Assembly (NCBI GenBank): GCA_963682025.1
Contig: OY821521.1
Span: forward strand, 53,838,408-53,902,407
Direction of reading: 5' to 3'
From: Cordilura impudica
Lineage: Eukaryota > Arthropoda > Insecta > Diptera > Scathophagidae
DNA: 64,000 bases
The position numbers and the translations under genes are program-made. This document shows, piece by piece, positions 36,670-47,804 of this stretch. Positions within the stretch are counted from its first letter, which is position 1; every line of letters begins with the position of its first letter. Under the pieces are notes generated by a model that saw only the letters and a program-made list of their open reading frames with translations, was not told the origin of the DNA and searched no databases.

Positions 36670-37545
36670 TTTTTGCCATGTACAACACGTGCACAAATGC
36701 GCTAAAGGAAAAACAAGCACAATTAGGTATTCCGGAACTAAAATTCTTGCAGTGCTATAAGACGAGAAGGAACTCGACGTATAACATGTTCGTTTGTGTA
36801 TCCAAAATCGTACATCTTTAATAAACTTGTTGGCGGACAGAAATGTGACTAGTCAGCGAGTTGCGGTGGATTTTGAATTATCTGAAGCTGAGTGGAGCAA
36901 AATTGAACAAATAAAAAGCGTTCCGCAACCACCATACCTTCTTACCGATATTTTGTCCTCTAACAGATCTTCGATTTCGATGGTTCGCCCAATACTAAAC
37001 CACTGGATTGAAGAGTACTTAAATGATGATATAACCGACGATGATTGGACAATTTATTTTAAAACTAACGTCAAGGCAGAATGGAAAGTCGCTTTAATTT
37101 GAAGATCTCACCAGATGTAGCAACAAGAATGTTGGCATCATTTTTCGATCCTCGTTATAAAGATATGGAGCATGAAACTCTTTTGAATCAATCCCAAATC
37201 AAAAAAGGAATTGAAGGGGCTTTTGTGTAAAGAAAAAGAATTACCAATAGAATATACAACATTTCAGCATTCTAAAATATGCGCTATCGACAAACTTTTA
37301 AAACGAACGCAGAGCACAAATGATAACCTTGACATCGAGTGGTCGAGATATCAACGTGAAAAACAAATCGAGTGGAAAGACTGTCCACTAAAATGGTGGC
37401 AGGATCGTGAAGAAAAGTACCCGAACATATCACGAATGGCCAAGAGATTCCTTTGTATCCCAGCAACTTCAGCATAATCAGAGCGGTGCTTTTATACAGC
37501 TGATAATGTTGTCACTGCTAAAAGAAGTTCGCTGAAACCATAATT
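36670..37545 (+). pseudogene. hAT transposase, C-terminal half, broken
   Basis: Cuts and rejoins the element's own ends in an intact copy. Visible in order: LGIPELKFLQC and TRRNSTYNMF, a frameshift, LLADRNVTSQRVAVDFELSE, SMVRPILNHWIEEY, a second frameshift near 37085, ATRMLASFFDPRYKDME, a return near 37215, and the dimerisation domain with WWQDREEKYPNISRMAKRFL and PATSA. There an in-frame TAA splits PATSA from SERCFYTADNVV and KRSSLKP. The N-terminal zinc finger and first catalytic Asp region are absent. Three or more lesions make this copy dead; mobility would need a transposase from elsewhere. Confidence 0.85.
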
Positions 37546-37849
37546 TTTCAACATTCATTGTTAAAAAAATTATAAGATTTTATGTACTTAAATAAACTTG
37601 AAAGAAGAGTTGCGCACACTGTATGTAAGTAGCTGAATTTTTTCGAGTAGTAGTTCGCCGCCTCCATAATTTTCTTAGAATAGTTTGAAATTTGAAGGAT
37701 ACAATGTCCTCAAATCGAAAACTTCACAACATATAAACTTTTAGCAAGTCGGGAAGGAAAATATTCTGTAAAATTACATCAAACTTAAAAGAAAAGCAAA
37801 TTTGAACACATTTATAGAAACTGGCTGATTTTTTTCGAGTAGTATTTCG

Positions 37850-39583
37850 AGCTTTTCCGAGTAGTACTTTGTCCACCCCACCATTATTGTCGGAAACGTT
37901 TGAAATTTAAAAGAAATACTCTCCTTACATTTCTATATCTAAAACATATAACTTTCGGCTATGTCATTATAAAAAATTTTCTGTAAAATTATCTCAAACA
38001 TGAAATAAGAGCAAATTTTCACACTTTTGTATTGGAAGAGTCTGATCTTTTTCGAGTAGTAGTTCGTCCGAGCCACAATTTTGTCAGATTACTTTGGAAT
38101 TTCGTGTACGAAATGTAATCATATATCCAACTTTAAAAAGCATAAATTTGTACCATGTGTGCCTTAAATATTTTGTGTGAATCGATGTCAAACTTGCATG
38201 AAGTGTATTTTTTTATATATTTGTATGGAAAGTGGTCGAGCTTTTTCGAGTAGCACAATTATTGTCGCAATACTTTGAAATTTTAAGAAGATTATCTTGA
38301 TATATTTGCAACTACAAGCAGTAAAAAATTTTAAGAAGTCGTGATGGAAAATTTTTTTTAAAGTTACATCAAACTTGAAATAAGAGCAAATTTGCACACA
38401 TTTGTATAGAAAGTGGCTGATCTTTTTCCAGTAGTTGTTCGCCCAGAGCTCAATTTTCATCGGAATGGCTTAATTTTTGAAATGAGTCATCTGTGAATAA
38501 GGTCAATTACGGGCAGTAAAAAGAAAGAAAAAAACATTTTTTTTTTTTTTTGAAATTTTTTTTTTTTTGTTTTTCGTCGAGTAGTAGTTCCTCCAAGCTT
38601 CAATTTTTGGCGGAATGCTTTGAAACTTGAAGGAAGTGTTCTCTTTATATATACAGCGCTAACGAATGTAATTTTTTATTGCGTCATTGTGGAAAATTTT
38701 CTGGAAAATATCATCAAACTTCAAATAAGACCATATTTTCACACATTTGTATAGAAAGTGGTCAATATCAGTCGAGTAGTGCTATACCGACGCCACAATT
38801 TTGGTCGGAATGGCTTAAAATTTTTTACGAGTAATCTCTGAATATAGTCAATTACAGGCAGTGAAAAAATATAAAAATTTTTTTTTTTATTTTTTTACAC
38901 TTTTTGCAAAATTTCCGATCTTTTTCGAGTAGTTGTTCCCACACGCCAACATTTTTGTCCAAATGCTTTGAAATTTTGAAAACATATCCTCTACATATAT
39001 TCAAATTAAAATACTAAGAGGTTTTTCCAAGTGTTCTTAAAAATTTTTTTGTAGATAGGCATCAAACATATACGAAGATCATATTTTCATACATTTGAGT
39101 GGAAAGTGGATGATCTTTTTCGAGTAGTGGTTAGCCCACTCCATAGTTTTTATCAGAATGTTTTAATATTTCAGGATGGTAATCTATCAGTGTAACTGAC
39201 TTCAAAATATATAAAATCATACCATGTATTTTGGGAAAATTTTTTCTTAAATGAAGTCAAACATCTATGTAGTTAATATTTTCATACATTTGTATGGAAA
39301 GTCGTCGAGCTTTTTCGAGTAGTAGTTTGCCCACGCAAGTGGGACACTCCTATTCAAGTGAAATTTAATAGTGATATTCTTGGTATCTGTACGATTCTAA
39401 AAAGTATACATTTGTTATACTAAATACCAACATTTAACTTTTTATATGCTTTCAAACATGAAAAATGCTAATTTTTACTACTCGAGCTACTCGTTGAGCT
39501 CGAGTAGATCATTAACTACTCGAGTAGCTCGATCTTCGAGTAGCTCGAGTAGCTCGAGTACTCGAGCTTGACCGTAGGCTCTG
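37850..39583. repeat. hAT right arm, inverted partner of 34704-36440
   Basis: Reads the left arm backwards nearly base for base over long stretches (for example ccaccccaccattattgtcg at 37894 against its complement at 36395). One module is shortened near 38243. Extra modules at 37625-37850 have no partner. Confidence 0.85.
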
Positions 39584-39679
39584 CTATATACTATGAAAAA
39601 ATTTAAATTTTCTTACAAAACTATTAATTTTGAAATTAATATACACTTACAGAAAAAAGTATACGTAAACTTGAAGATG

Positions 39680-40211
39680 AAAATATTGTATATTAAATCG
39701 GTCCATGTTCAGACCTACAAATGACCCGTATAAAATCGACATATATTGCCATAAGATCGAAATTGTCGTATAGATCTTAGTCAAATTGGGTTTGTATGTG
39801 TTTATTAGATCCATTAATGAATAGTCCAAAAACGATCCCTATGGGACAACTCTTAGTCATAGGCCTCATATAGAGCTGCTTCCCGATCTTCAATTAAATC
39901 TATCAAAAAACAAAAATATTGATTTGATTCATTTCAAATTTTGTTTGTATATATTTTCGCAAAATACAAGAGACTTTACCAACCATGGTCAGGATCGGTC
40001 CATTTTTGGACCTAGTCCCCATATAGACATAGCATCCGATATGAACTTTTTTATATCTGCAGCCAAAGAAACTGATAACAATGCCACTCAAATTTGGTTT
40101 TTGTTTATTTTCTATATACAACTAGTTGGACCGAAGAGATAGGGTCTCTAAACCATGGTATAGGGTATCATATAGTCGGTCTAGAGACCGACTATAATTT
40201 TCTTACTTGTT
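39680..40211 (+). repeat. Family A dispersed repeat, 5'-truncated copy
   Basis: Starts near the ggtccatgttcagacctac segment, then runs to the terminal hairpin tagtcggtctagagaccgac and ttttcttacttgtt, followed by a run of about 22 T. Confidence 0.8.
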
Positions 40212-40552
40212 TTTTTTTTTTTTTTTTTTTTGTTTCCAACTTAAGTGCCAAAAAAGTATTCGTACATTTACAATTAGGGCAATCCCACGTATTATGCAAC
40301 GACGTACAGGTCGCGGTTATATCAATTTTATTTTAGTAGAAGGCAAATTTGTTTGTATAAAGTTGATTTGACGTAATTATATTTCATTTTTTATTTTTTT
40401 TTTGTTAGTATTATTTTGCAATTAAAAAAGAAAACATTTCACTAATCTTACAAACTATAGATTATACAGAATTATAAAAATGTTTGTTAAACAAAAATAA
40501 TAATTTTACGTTTAAATACATAAAAGTTATTTTCATTTCTTTTAGAAACTAT

Positions 40553-41075
40553 ATTTTGAGATGAGCCCCAAATTTAAATAAATTGGTGCTAACGGGTGAA
40601 AATTTATCATACATCTTAGAAATGAGGGTATATCTTTACACCAAATAGCTCGGATCATAGGCAGAAGCCACTCCCCAGTGCAGTACGTCAAACCTCGTTC
40701 TGGTCGCCCCTCCAAACTAACTGAGCGCGAAAAGCAAATTATTTTGGCGTCAGTACAAGAGAATCCCAGAATTGCTAATTCCCAAATTAGTTCTAAAACC
40801 AAAAAATCGTTAGGCAAAGCCAACCCTAAAGATACCGCTTGCAAAATATTTAAAAAATCTGACTATCATGGTCGTGTAGCACGTAGAAACCCATTCATTT
40901 CCGATGTCAATAGGAAAAAATCCATATGGACTTTGCAGATGAGCACGTAAACAAGGCTCCAGAATTTTGGAAATTTGTATTATTTTCAGATAAAGGCAAG
41001 TTCTGCATTTTCGGCATTAAAGGAAAAAAAATGGATTGGCGAAAAAATGGAAATGTTTAGCCAACGGTTTAATTA
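40553..41075 (+). pseudogene. Tc1 transposase, N-terminal part
   Basis: The second helix-turn-helix and linker are clear in 40678-40950: KPRSGRPSKLTEREKQIILA and NPRIANSQI. After a frameshift comes FADEHVNKAPEFWKFVLFSD, carrying the first catalytic Asp, and FCIFGIKG. Upstream codons (ENLSYILEMRVYLYTK-like, decayed) hold the first helix-turn-helix. The other catalytic acids are lost to the insertion after 41075. Confidence 0.7.
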
Positions 41076-41097
41076 ATGTTGAAGTAACATCTTTGTA

Positions 41098-42064
41098 TTT
41101 TTTTGTGAAGATAACTACGAATATTAAATACGTTTAACAAAGAAGTTGAGGGGTTTAGTCCTAATCTACAAACCCTCATATAAGGCTAAGGCTAGGGCTA
41201 GTTTTTCCATATAGAACTAGGGTAAATGTTAAGTTTAGTTATCATAATTTTGAACTCTTTCTTTTAACTCATACTCTCTGTCGTGGGGCAACGGCAACCC
41301 CATTGCCCCTTATCCAATTGATCTGAAACTTGGCCCATGGTCTTGTTGTGACTAAAGATTAATTTTGGGGTAGTGACACACAGTCACGGAGTGATCTAAA
41401 TGTCATATCCCCACATCCGATCGATCCGAAACTTGGTCCATACACTTGATGTGAAAAAAGATTAACTTTGACTTTGTCTCGCACATTCACGGAGACATTT
41501 AAAACGGATTTCTCCTCATCCAATCAATCTGAAACTTGGTCGATATACTTGCTGTAAAGAAGATTAACTTTGACATAGTCACGCACAAACACGGAGAGAT
41601 TAAAACCTCACTTCCCCTCATCCGATCGATCTGAAACTTAGTCCATAGACTTGCTGTGGCCAAAGATTAATTTTAAAATAGTCACGCAAAGTCACACACA
41701 GTCACAGAGGGATTCAAAACTCATATACATAAGGATAGAAAGAGTTTTAATAAAAACTTTGTTTTTATCGGTTAGGTTATCGATTATTCTCAAAAACGTA
41801 TTAAATGATTTTAATACTTTTTGATCTTTTTGTAAACTACTAGTCCTAATCTACAAACACTCATATAACGCTAAGCCTTCATCACACAATTTCGTCCAAT
41901 TTTGTCATTTAGTTTTCCTATATAGTAGTAGAAAAAAATTTCTTATAATTTTGTAGACTTTGATCTTTTTGTAAAACTCAATTTATCTACTTATCTTACT
42001 ATATGGCTAAACACCTCAACTTAATTTTAAAACGTATTTTATTTTCGTAGTTTTCACAAAAATT
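41098..42064. mobile_element. Inserted unit in T1 with inverted ends
   Basis: Segment 41098-41155 (tttgtgaagataactacgaa ... agttgaggggtttag) recurs inverted at 42007-42064 (ctaaacacctcaactt ... cgtagttttcacaaaaa). Inside are 34-base direct repeats (41157-41190 and 41842-41875) bracketing the tandem-array repeat. Its outermost borders are uncertain because related aaacgtatttaa motifs continue to about 42130. Confidence 0.5.
41225..41765 (+). repeat. Tandem-array repeat, copy 1 (four ~103-base units)
   Basis: Units built on gatcgatctgaaacttggtc, then ttgctgtg, aaagattaactttgac, agtcacgcac and cggagagattaaaac start near 41318, 41420, 41524 and 41624. The array is framed by ctttcttttaactcatactc on the left and ctcatatacataaggataga on the right. 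An inverted copy lies at 51490-51996. Confidence 0.8.
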
Positions 42065-42539
42065 CTGCTATTTAACAGTCTCTGTTAAGTATTTAACATG
42101 TTTGAAAAACGTATTTAACTTTCGTCGTTATAAGCAAGCGAGTCGCTTATAATATCATGCAGTGATATCTCTAGCGGTCAGAGGAAACTCTAGGTTTCAA
42201 TTTGATGCGAAAAATTCTAATATGTTTGTTTTAAAAATCGGGGATATGCGAATCGCGCTTCTAACATACTCGCGTGTTATCATTCTCTTAAAATACAACT
42301 CTGTCCAGTTACAATTTTTTAACAGAGTTAACGACTCTGTTTTTCTGTTTGCTTCACATTTATTTTGACGTTTGAGCATATAATTAAGTTATAATATAGC
42401 GCTATTTATTTCATTCGTTTGTGAGCTTAACATTTATAGTTCGTGTTATTTTTACTTTTATTTTACTTATTTTATTAATTTTATAATTTTTTTGATTAAA
42501 TTTCTATTAAATTGTTGCTTTAATTATGAAGTGTAAAAT

Positions 42540-42802
42540 TCCGGAAATATGGCATAATCATGATCCCGTTTTAATTGTTGATATAAAGCCAAAAACGAAT
42601 GTCAATAACTTACCGTTTGGCATCTGCTCCGGAGAATATGGTAAATATACGGTCAATACATCGAGCTGTGGTCAAGGTGTGGGATTTACTGGAGCGTAGA
42701 ATCCTCCAGCATAATTTAACCTCAAAGGAAATGTTAAAAAGCGTCATTTCTGATGAGTGGGGTATAATAAATAAGTTAAGGGGACAATTTTTAGTTTGTT
42801 AA
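42540..42802 (+). pseudogene. Tc1 transposase T1, C-terminal part
   Basis: Reads VVKVWDLLERRILQHNLTSK and EMLKSVISDEWGIINKL, typical of the last helical stretch of Tc1 transposases after the catalytic Glu. The Glu itself (pattern LNPIENLW) is degraded. Confidence 0.6.
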
Positions 42803-43089
42803 GTCAATTCCAACTTGGCTCATAGGATATCTTACAAATTTCAAACTAAAGCAATATTAAATGTAAATTTAGGTTTTTTTTTGTATTAATATTTCAACTT
42901 CACACCCTTCTTAATTTTTTTTAACGTTTTTTACCTGCATAAAAGTTGATAAAGGAAATAAACCTTAATAAATTGAAAAATTAATAGTATGACAATTTTA
43001 ATTTTAGGTGTACGAATACTTTTTCTACAAAGTGTATATAAAATGTTAATTAAAATATAACTACCATCATTTGTTGTTATTGTAATTTA

Positions 43090-43745
43090 TTATGTTACAA
43101 TTTTTATGTGCGCAAACCTTAGGAGAAATTGTGCTGTTTCAGGAAGTAAAGATATGTGTCGTAAAATCACTCACAACTATAAACAAACAGTTAAAGATGA
43201 GAGCTTACAAAAAAATAATGGTTTTATTGGAGCGTCAAACGAAAATTCGAAGAGAAAGAATGGCTGTGGTCTTTCATTGGAACGCAAATTACAATATTGT
43301 GAGAATTAGTCCCACTACAAAAAAGTCGCAACTCACATAATGACCGGGTATATTTCAACTTGACCTTTCCCCCTTTTCGTTGATAAAGGTTTCAAAATTA
43401 ATATGAAACATTATTTAGATGCAGTCAAATTTTTTTTATCTGGTGCATGTGAGCTTGTCGGGAATGAACCCTATTTCTTCTCACAAAACTGCTCCAGTTC
43501 AGCAGGCATGAAATGTTCAACACTGATTCAAAGACAATATTTTATATTTTATTCCGGTGAATGAATGGCTTTCATCTTCTTTAGATCTGAATCCATTAGT
43601 GTTTTAAACATGGGCACATATATGTCCAGATTGGCGAATTTTTAAAACAAGAAATTGGATTAATTCGAACATCATTTGTTTGAAAACCCAAAAGAAATCG
43701 TCCATAAGCTTAGCCACACTAAATGTAACCTAACAATGTAAAATA
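43090..43745 (+). pseudogene. mariner-like (maT-type) transposase, decayed
   Basis: Pieces in three frames: VVKSLTTINKQLKMRAYKKI and RRERM (N-terminal helix-turn-helix and linker), VDKGFKINMKHYLDAVKFFL (the region before the second Asp), then WLSSSLDLNPLVF, matching WPPxSPDLNPLDY around the last acid. Several shifts and stops. The subgroup is a guess from recall. Confidence 0.5.
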
Positions 43746-44688
43746 TAAAGAAAAAAATGTCATCTGTTTTTTCTTTCTTCGTCAAATTCGGTGTGACATT
43801 TATTAGGATATTTTAGCAACAAAATCTAAATTTCTTCAAAATTATAATCCGAAAAAAAATTTGGTTATTTTCCAGAAAATTGCTTTGCTTTTGCTTGGAA
43901 GTATCGTCATCTCATAAAAGTTTCTCACGACTAAGAAAATTTTCCTACAATTAAATTTTATCATCAGACAAGATTTGGGATTTCTGCTTCATATTGACAT
44001 GTTTCTTGGTAATAATAGCATATTCTTCGATTATAAATTAACTTTAAGAAATCAATTTAACAACGCAATAAATTTTCATCTTGGCTATTTGTGAAGGCTG
44101 AGGTACTATCTTCTTCCCAGTTCAATGACGTCACTGATAATCGCTGATGAAATTGCTAATCAATTGGCAGTATATATTCTGATAAGAAATGCAATGGATT
44201 TGACAATCACATTTGTTTGAAAAGAATCAAACTTAAAAAAATTGGTTTAAAAAAAATTTCTACAAAGAATTTTAGCTAATTTTTTAATGACGATTATTTT
44301 AGAGATTGTCTCACATTTTGATGTCCGTCCGTTCGCCAATCTAAAGAACATTCATTAATTTAAGAAAAAATATGAAGAACACTTATAAAAAATTGTAAAG
44401 CGGTTCAACGGGTTTGAAAATGTAAACAAATGATGAAGTTCGCTGTTTAGTTAGTAAGAACAATTGTGACTTCAATTGTTCTTATTTGCTCCAAATCGGA
44501 CAGAAATAATTTTTTTATTTATTTGGGAAAGAATGTCAGTTAGAAATTTGCTATATACTAGAAATTTTGAAAATAGAGCTTTTGAACATTAATATTAAAA
44601 GTGTTACACCAAGATACCAAGATGATAAGAAATAATAAACTTATCGAATTTTTTGTTTTCTTATAAAGTATTAAGCTATTTATCATTA
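43746..44688. other. AT-rich spacer, no gene recognised
   Basis: No intact reading frame. The phrase atgtccgtccgttcg near 44320 may be a tiny Family A remnant. Confidence 0.35.
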
Positions 44689-45072
44689 CTAGCAGATTCC
44701 AGACCTCGAAATTCGAGTGCAAATTCTAGGAAATTTTATTTTTCCATTATATAAAGACCCTAAAAGTATGCTAATCAATTATAGCCAATTCACAAATCAA
44801 TACAAAAAAACAAACTCATTTTTATTACAAACACATTAACAAACTTAATAAACACACACATAGCATTGTATAATTTTATCTGTGTTATGTGTTAGTAGCA
44901 ACTTTAAATGCAATTTACTCAAAATAAAGGAAAAAATTTAAAAATCTGTAAATCTGCAAAATGGCTAAAAAGAAATACCTTTCAAATAATATACGTTTTG
45001 GTCAAAATCGATATAAAACGGTAGAACAAAACATCAGTCACAAGATATCGCCTAGCCTATTAATATTATAGA
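44689..45072 (-). mobile_element. Non-autonomous Helitron copy H3
   Basis: Same ends as H1 (CTAG with hairpin on the left, TCTATAATATTAATAGGC start on the right) between A and T. It is longer because it keeps the gaccctaaaagtatgctaat segment near 44756. One hairpin arm is partly lost (gacctcgaaattcgagtg). Confidence 0.8.
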
Positions 45073-45139
45073 TTTTTATTTAAGATTTATTGCCTTTACT
45101 AAAATTTTTATAAAATACGTAAAAAAAAGTAAAAAAAAA

Positions 45140-46250
45140 AGATTATAAGAAAAAGTAATCGTACATTTGAAATATTAATTTAAAAAAAAAAGAAAAGTTA
45201 CACTAAATATTTTTTAACTTGTAGGATATCCTCTTTAGCTGTAGTACCTCTGTGAGCCGAATTGGTATCGACTTAACCAACTTTAAAGTGTCCTCTTTAC
45301 TAATTTTACCCCACTCTACAAAATGACGCTTTTTAACATTTGCTTTGAGGTTATTTTATGCTGATGAACTCTGCACACCCGTAAATCCCACAAATGGATT
45401 AAGATCGGTTGATTGGGGTCGTGATTTTTATTGATTTGTAGTATGGTAGAGCAAGGACAGCTTGACATTATGCGTCTAGGGCCAGTTGTTGTGCGATCTG
45501 TTTTTAATTTTGTTTAAAATCTATGTGTCCAATTTGATCCATTATAGACTCAATAAATACAAGTTAACCAACTTCGTGGCCCGCCATGCAACCCCAAACC
45601 ATAATGCCACCTCTACCGTGTTTAACCGTTGGGAAACATTTTGCTTTATTTAATGCAGTTACACTTTTTATCCAAACTAACTTATTTTCTTTAATGCCGA
45701 AAATTGAAACTTTGTTTTCATCTCAAAACAAAACACGTTCCCAAAATTCTGGAGCCTTACATACTCATTTGCAAAGCCCCTTCTGTTTTTGAATAGACGT
45801 CAGAAATAAATGGTGTCTTCGTGGATGTCTTTGCCGAATGATTCTTTAATTCTTTAGAACTAATTTGGGAGCAGTTTTTCTGGGATTTCGTTTTAAAAAC
45901 CCCAAATTAGTTCACTTTTCGTGCTCAGTTACTTTGGAGGGGCGAACAAAACGAGGTTTCGAAAAAAATTAATATTTGGATTTGTAGTTTTGAACGACGT
46001 ACTGCACTGAGGAGTGGCTCCTGCCTATGATTCGAGCTATTTCACGAATAGATTTACTCTCATTTTTAAACTTTTGGCAAATTTTTACTTGTCAGCACCG
46101 ATTTCTTTGATTTTGAGACTCGTCTCAAAACATAGTTTTCAAAAGAAAGTTAATTAAGTCAAATCAACTTTATACAAACAAGTTTGTCGTTGCATAATTC
46201 GTAGGATTCCCCTAATTATAAATGTAGGAATACTTTTCCGGCTGTTATAG
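45140..46250 (-). mobile_element. Tc1-like transposon T2, reverse copy related to T1
   Basis: Inverted ends share GGAAAAGTATTCCTACAT and AAGAAAAAGTAATCGTACAT. The minus strand carries a decayed transposase: RPSKVTEHEK-like text near 45930, FPKLNFWERVLF with the first Asp region near 45720, the GCMA phrase near 45580 and STDLNPFVGFTG (the final acid region) near 45400. Many frame breaks. Confidence 0.65.
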
Positions 46251-46807
46251 CTGCCACACTGCGTTTTTTGTGATGTAAACTAAAAAAAGAATGAAGTCGA
46301 AACGTTCCGTAAGTTTTTTGATAAACAAGTAAAATTCCCAATGTGTCAATGGTAAAAATTTCGTATTTGAAAATGTTTTATTAAAATTTTGATTTTTCCA
46401 ATAGGTCAACAAGTTCAAATTTTTCCCTTTTATTTGGAGATCGTCTCGTAATCACATTCTGTTTTGGTTAATCATGGCTTTGGGATGATTGGTTTTTAAT
46501 TGAAATCAACTTTGATCGTTTTTATTTTTATTCATGTACTGTACATATTTCGATATAATATATTATGTATAGTGTCTCAGTATCATAATGGAGGATATGT
46601 AACAACATATGCAAATAGAAATATAACAAACACACTTAATAGATTTGAAAAATCAATGTTTTTTGATAATCTATGATTAGAGTTTTCAAAAACAAACAAA
46701 ATATTAGCAATTCGTAAGTAACTTTTTGCGAAAAACAATAAAAAATGGACAAATTAATAAATGAAGCTCGAAGTAAAAATGGAACAATGTGTTATAAGAT
46801 CAATATC
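46251..46807. other. Spacer between Tc1 remnants
   Basis: AT-rich; no gene recognised. Confidence 0.35.
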
Positions 46808-47131
46808 TTACTTTGTCGGTAAACCTTTTAGGCTAAACGCCGATTTTAAACGGTTGGGCATTGACTTTTCACAATAAGGATTAATTTTTGCCCATTCCTC
46901 AATGAGAGCAGCTTTTAATTGGTCACGGTTAGAAACTGCCTGTTTTTTTAATTTTTCCTCAATATAGCTCCATACATGATTGATGATATTAAAGTCCAGG
47001 GACTGGGGCGGCGTTTCCAAAACATGGGAACAGTTGTATATATCAGCCAATTTTTTAATACTGTACTTCACATTTGCCTTTAAAATATTTAAGTAAACGG
47101 TTTGGTCCATAATTCCATCAATCATATGCAT
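46808..47131 (-). pseudogene. Tc1-like transposase C-terminal third
   Basis: A 107-codon open frame: MHMIDGIMDQTVYLNILK, then CSHVLETPPQSLDFNIINHV, WSYIEEKLKK and RDQLKAALIEEWAKINP. The order matches the Tc1 region from the motif after GGG-x-VMVWG through DLNxIExxW, but the final acid is Asn/Ile context (NIINHVW), so the catalytic Glu is lost. The N-terminal two thirds are absent. Confidence 0.75.
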
Positions 47132-47239
47132 GTTTCCCGTTAATAAACAATCCCAAAATATTTATATATTTTTCTTTTTAACTAAAAAAATTAATTAACA
47201 TATACAGTTATACTGTTAAAAGTAACGAAAAATCAAAAT

Positions 47240-47804
47240 AAATTTGAATAACATAAAAAAATCTATTAAAGTTAAATATTCTTCGTGTTCTAGATAAGAG
47301 TTTTTAATTAAAATTTTTAATTTTAAATATCTTAAATACTTAAATTAGAGTCTATAGTTTCCTCATGATCACTTTCATCCGGCTATAGAACGGTTTAAAT
47401 TTCAAATTCTGTTGTTTTATAAACATCATTGTTATTAATTAAAATAATTACTTCATCAGGTATTTCATATCTTTTTCTCTTTTCAATCCATTTTTAATGC
47501 GAAGTAAAGCTTTAACTGACATTCGGCTTCATTCTTTGGATTTAAAAAGGTTCATGTCGCTAATCGATCGACAAAAGTTTAATAGCAAGATTAGTATATT
47601 CTGTAAACTGTGGATATTTGCATTCAAAAGAAAATGAAACTATTAAAAATTTGATGTTTTTAATATAACTATGTTGTTGTTGTTGTTGGGAAATTAGTGC
47701 TTTGTTGAAAAAAAGCACTAAGCACTAACTCGAAAAACTTTAGCGTCGGAAATTTTAAAAAAGCACTAAAAACAGTGCTAAAAGGCACTGAATTGACAAC
47801 CCTG
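47240..47804 (-). mobile_element. hAT remnant with one terminus
   Basis: Reverse-complemented, the right border reads CAGGGTTGTCAATTCAGTGC, a hAT-type tip, followed inward by repeated agcacta/tagtgc motifs. On the minus strand near 47526-47476 the reading RMSVKALLRIKNGLKRE matches the end of the hAT dimerisation domain, and LAIKLLSI lies upstream. The opposite end and an 8-bp duplication were not found. Confidence 0.55.

Larger units (their letters stand above)
34704..39583 (+). mobile_element. hAT transposon with about 1.7-kb inverted arms
   Basis: Tips CAGGGCTCCCC and, reverse-complemented, CAGAGCCTACG, flanked by a perfect 8-bp duplication CTATATAC (34696-34703 and 39584-39591), so the borders are firm. 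Arms 34704-36440 and about 37850-39583 are close inverted copies. A broken hAT transposase lies between them. The first and last 100 bases are packed with ctcgag/gagctactcg motifs. Typical hAT inverted repeats are 10-30 bp, so the arms are exceptional. Confidence 0.9.
40238..43035 (+). mobile_element. Tc1-like transposon T1, split by inserted repeats
   Basis: Inverted ends share AAAAAGTATTCGTACA (40251-40266, and reverse-complemented at about 43012-43027). The transposase is cut in two: its N-terminal part and first Asp at 40560-41075, its C-terminal part at 42560-42800. About 1.45 kb of other repeats lies between. Exact tips are uncertain by about 10 bases. Confidence 0.7.

Noticed and set aside
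35814..36821. Open frames of 113 and 138 codons in the hAT left arm
   Set aside because: They are readings of the non-coding modules; the first recurs on the opposite strand at 38188 only because the arms are inverted. Only the part after about 36670 is transposase.
45586..45792. 68-codon forward frame
   Set aside because: Antisense of the decayed Tc1 transposase in T2.
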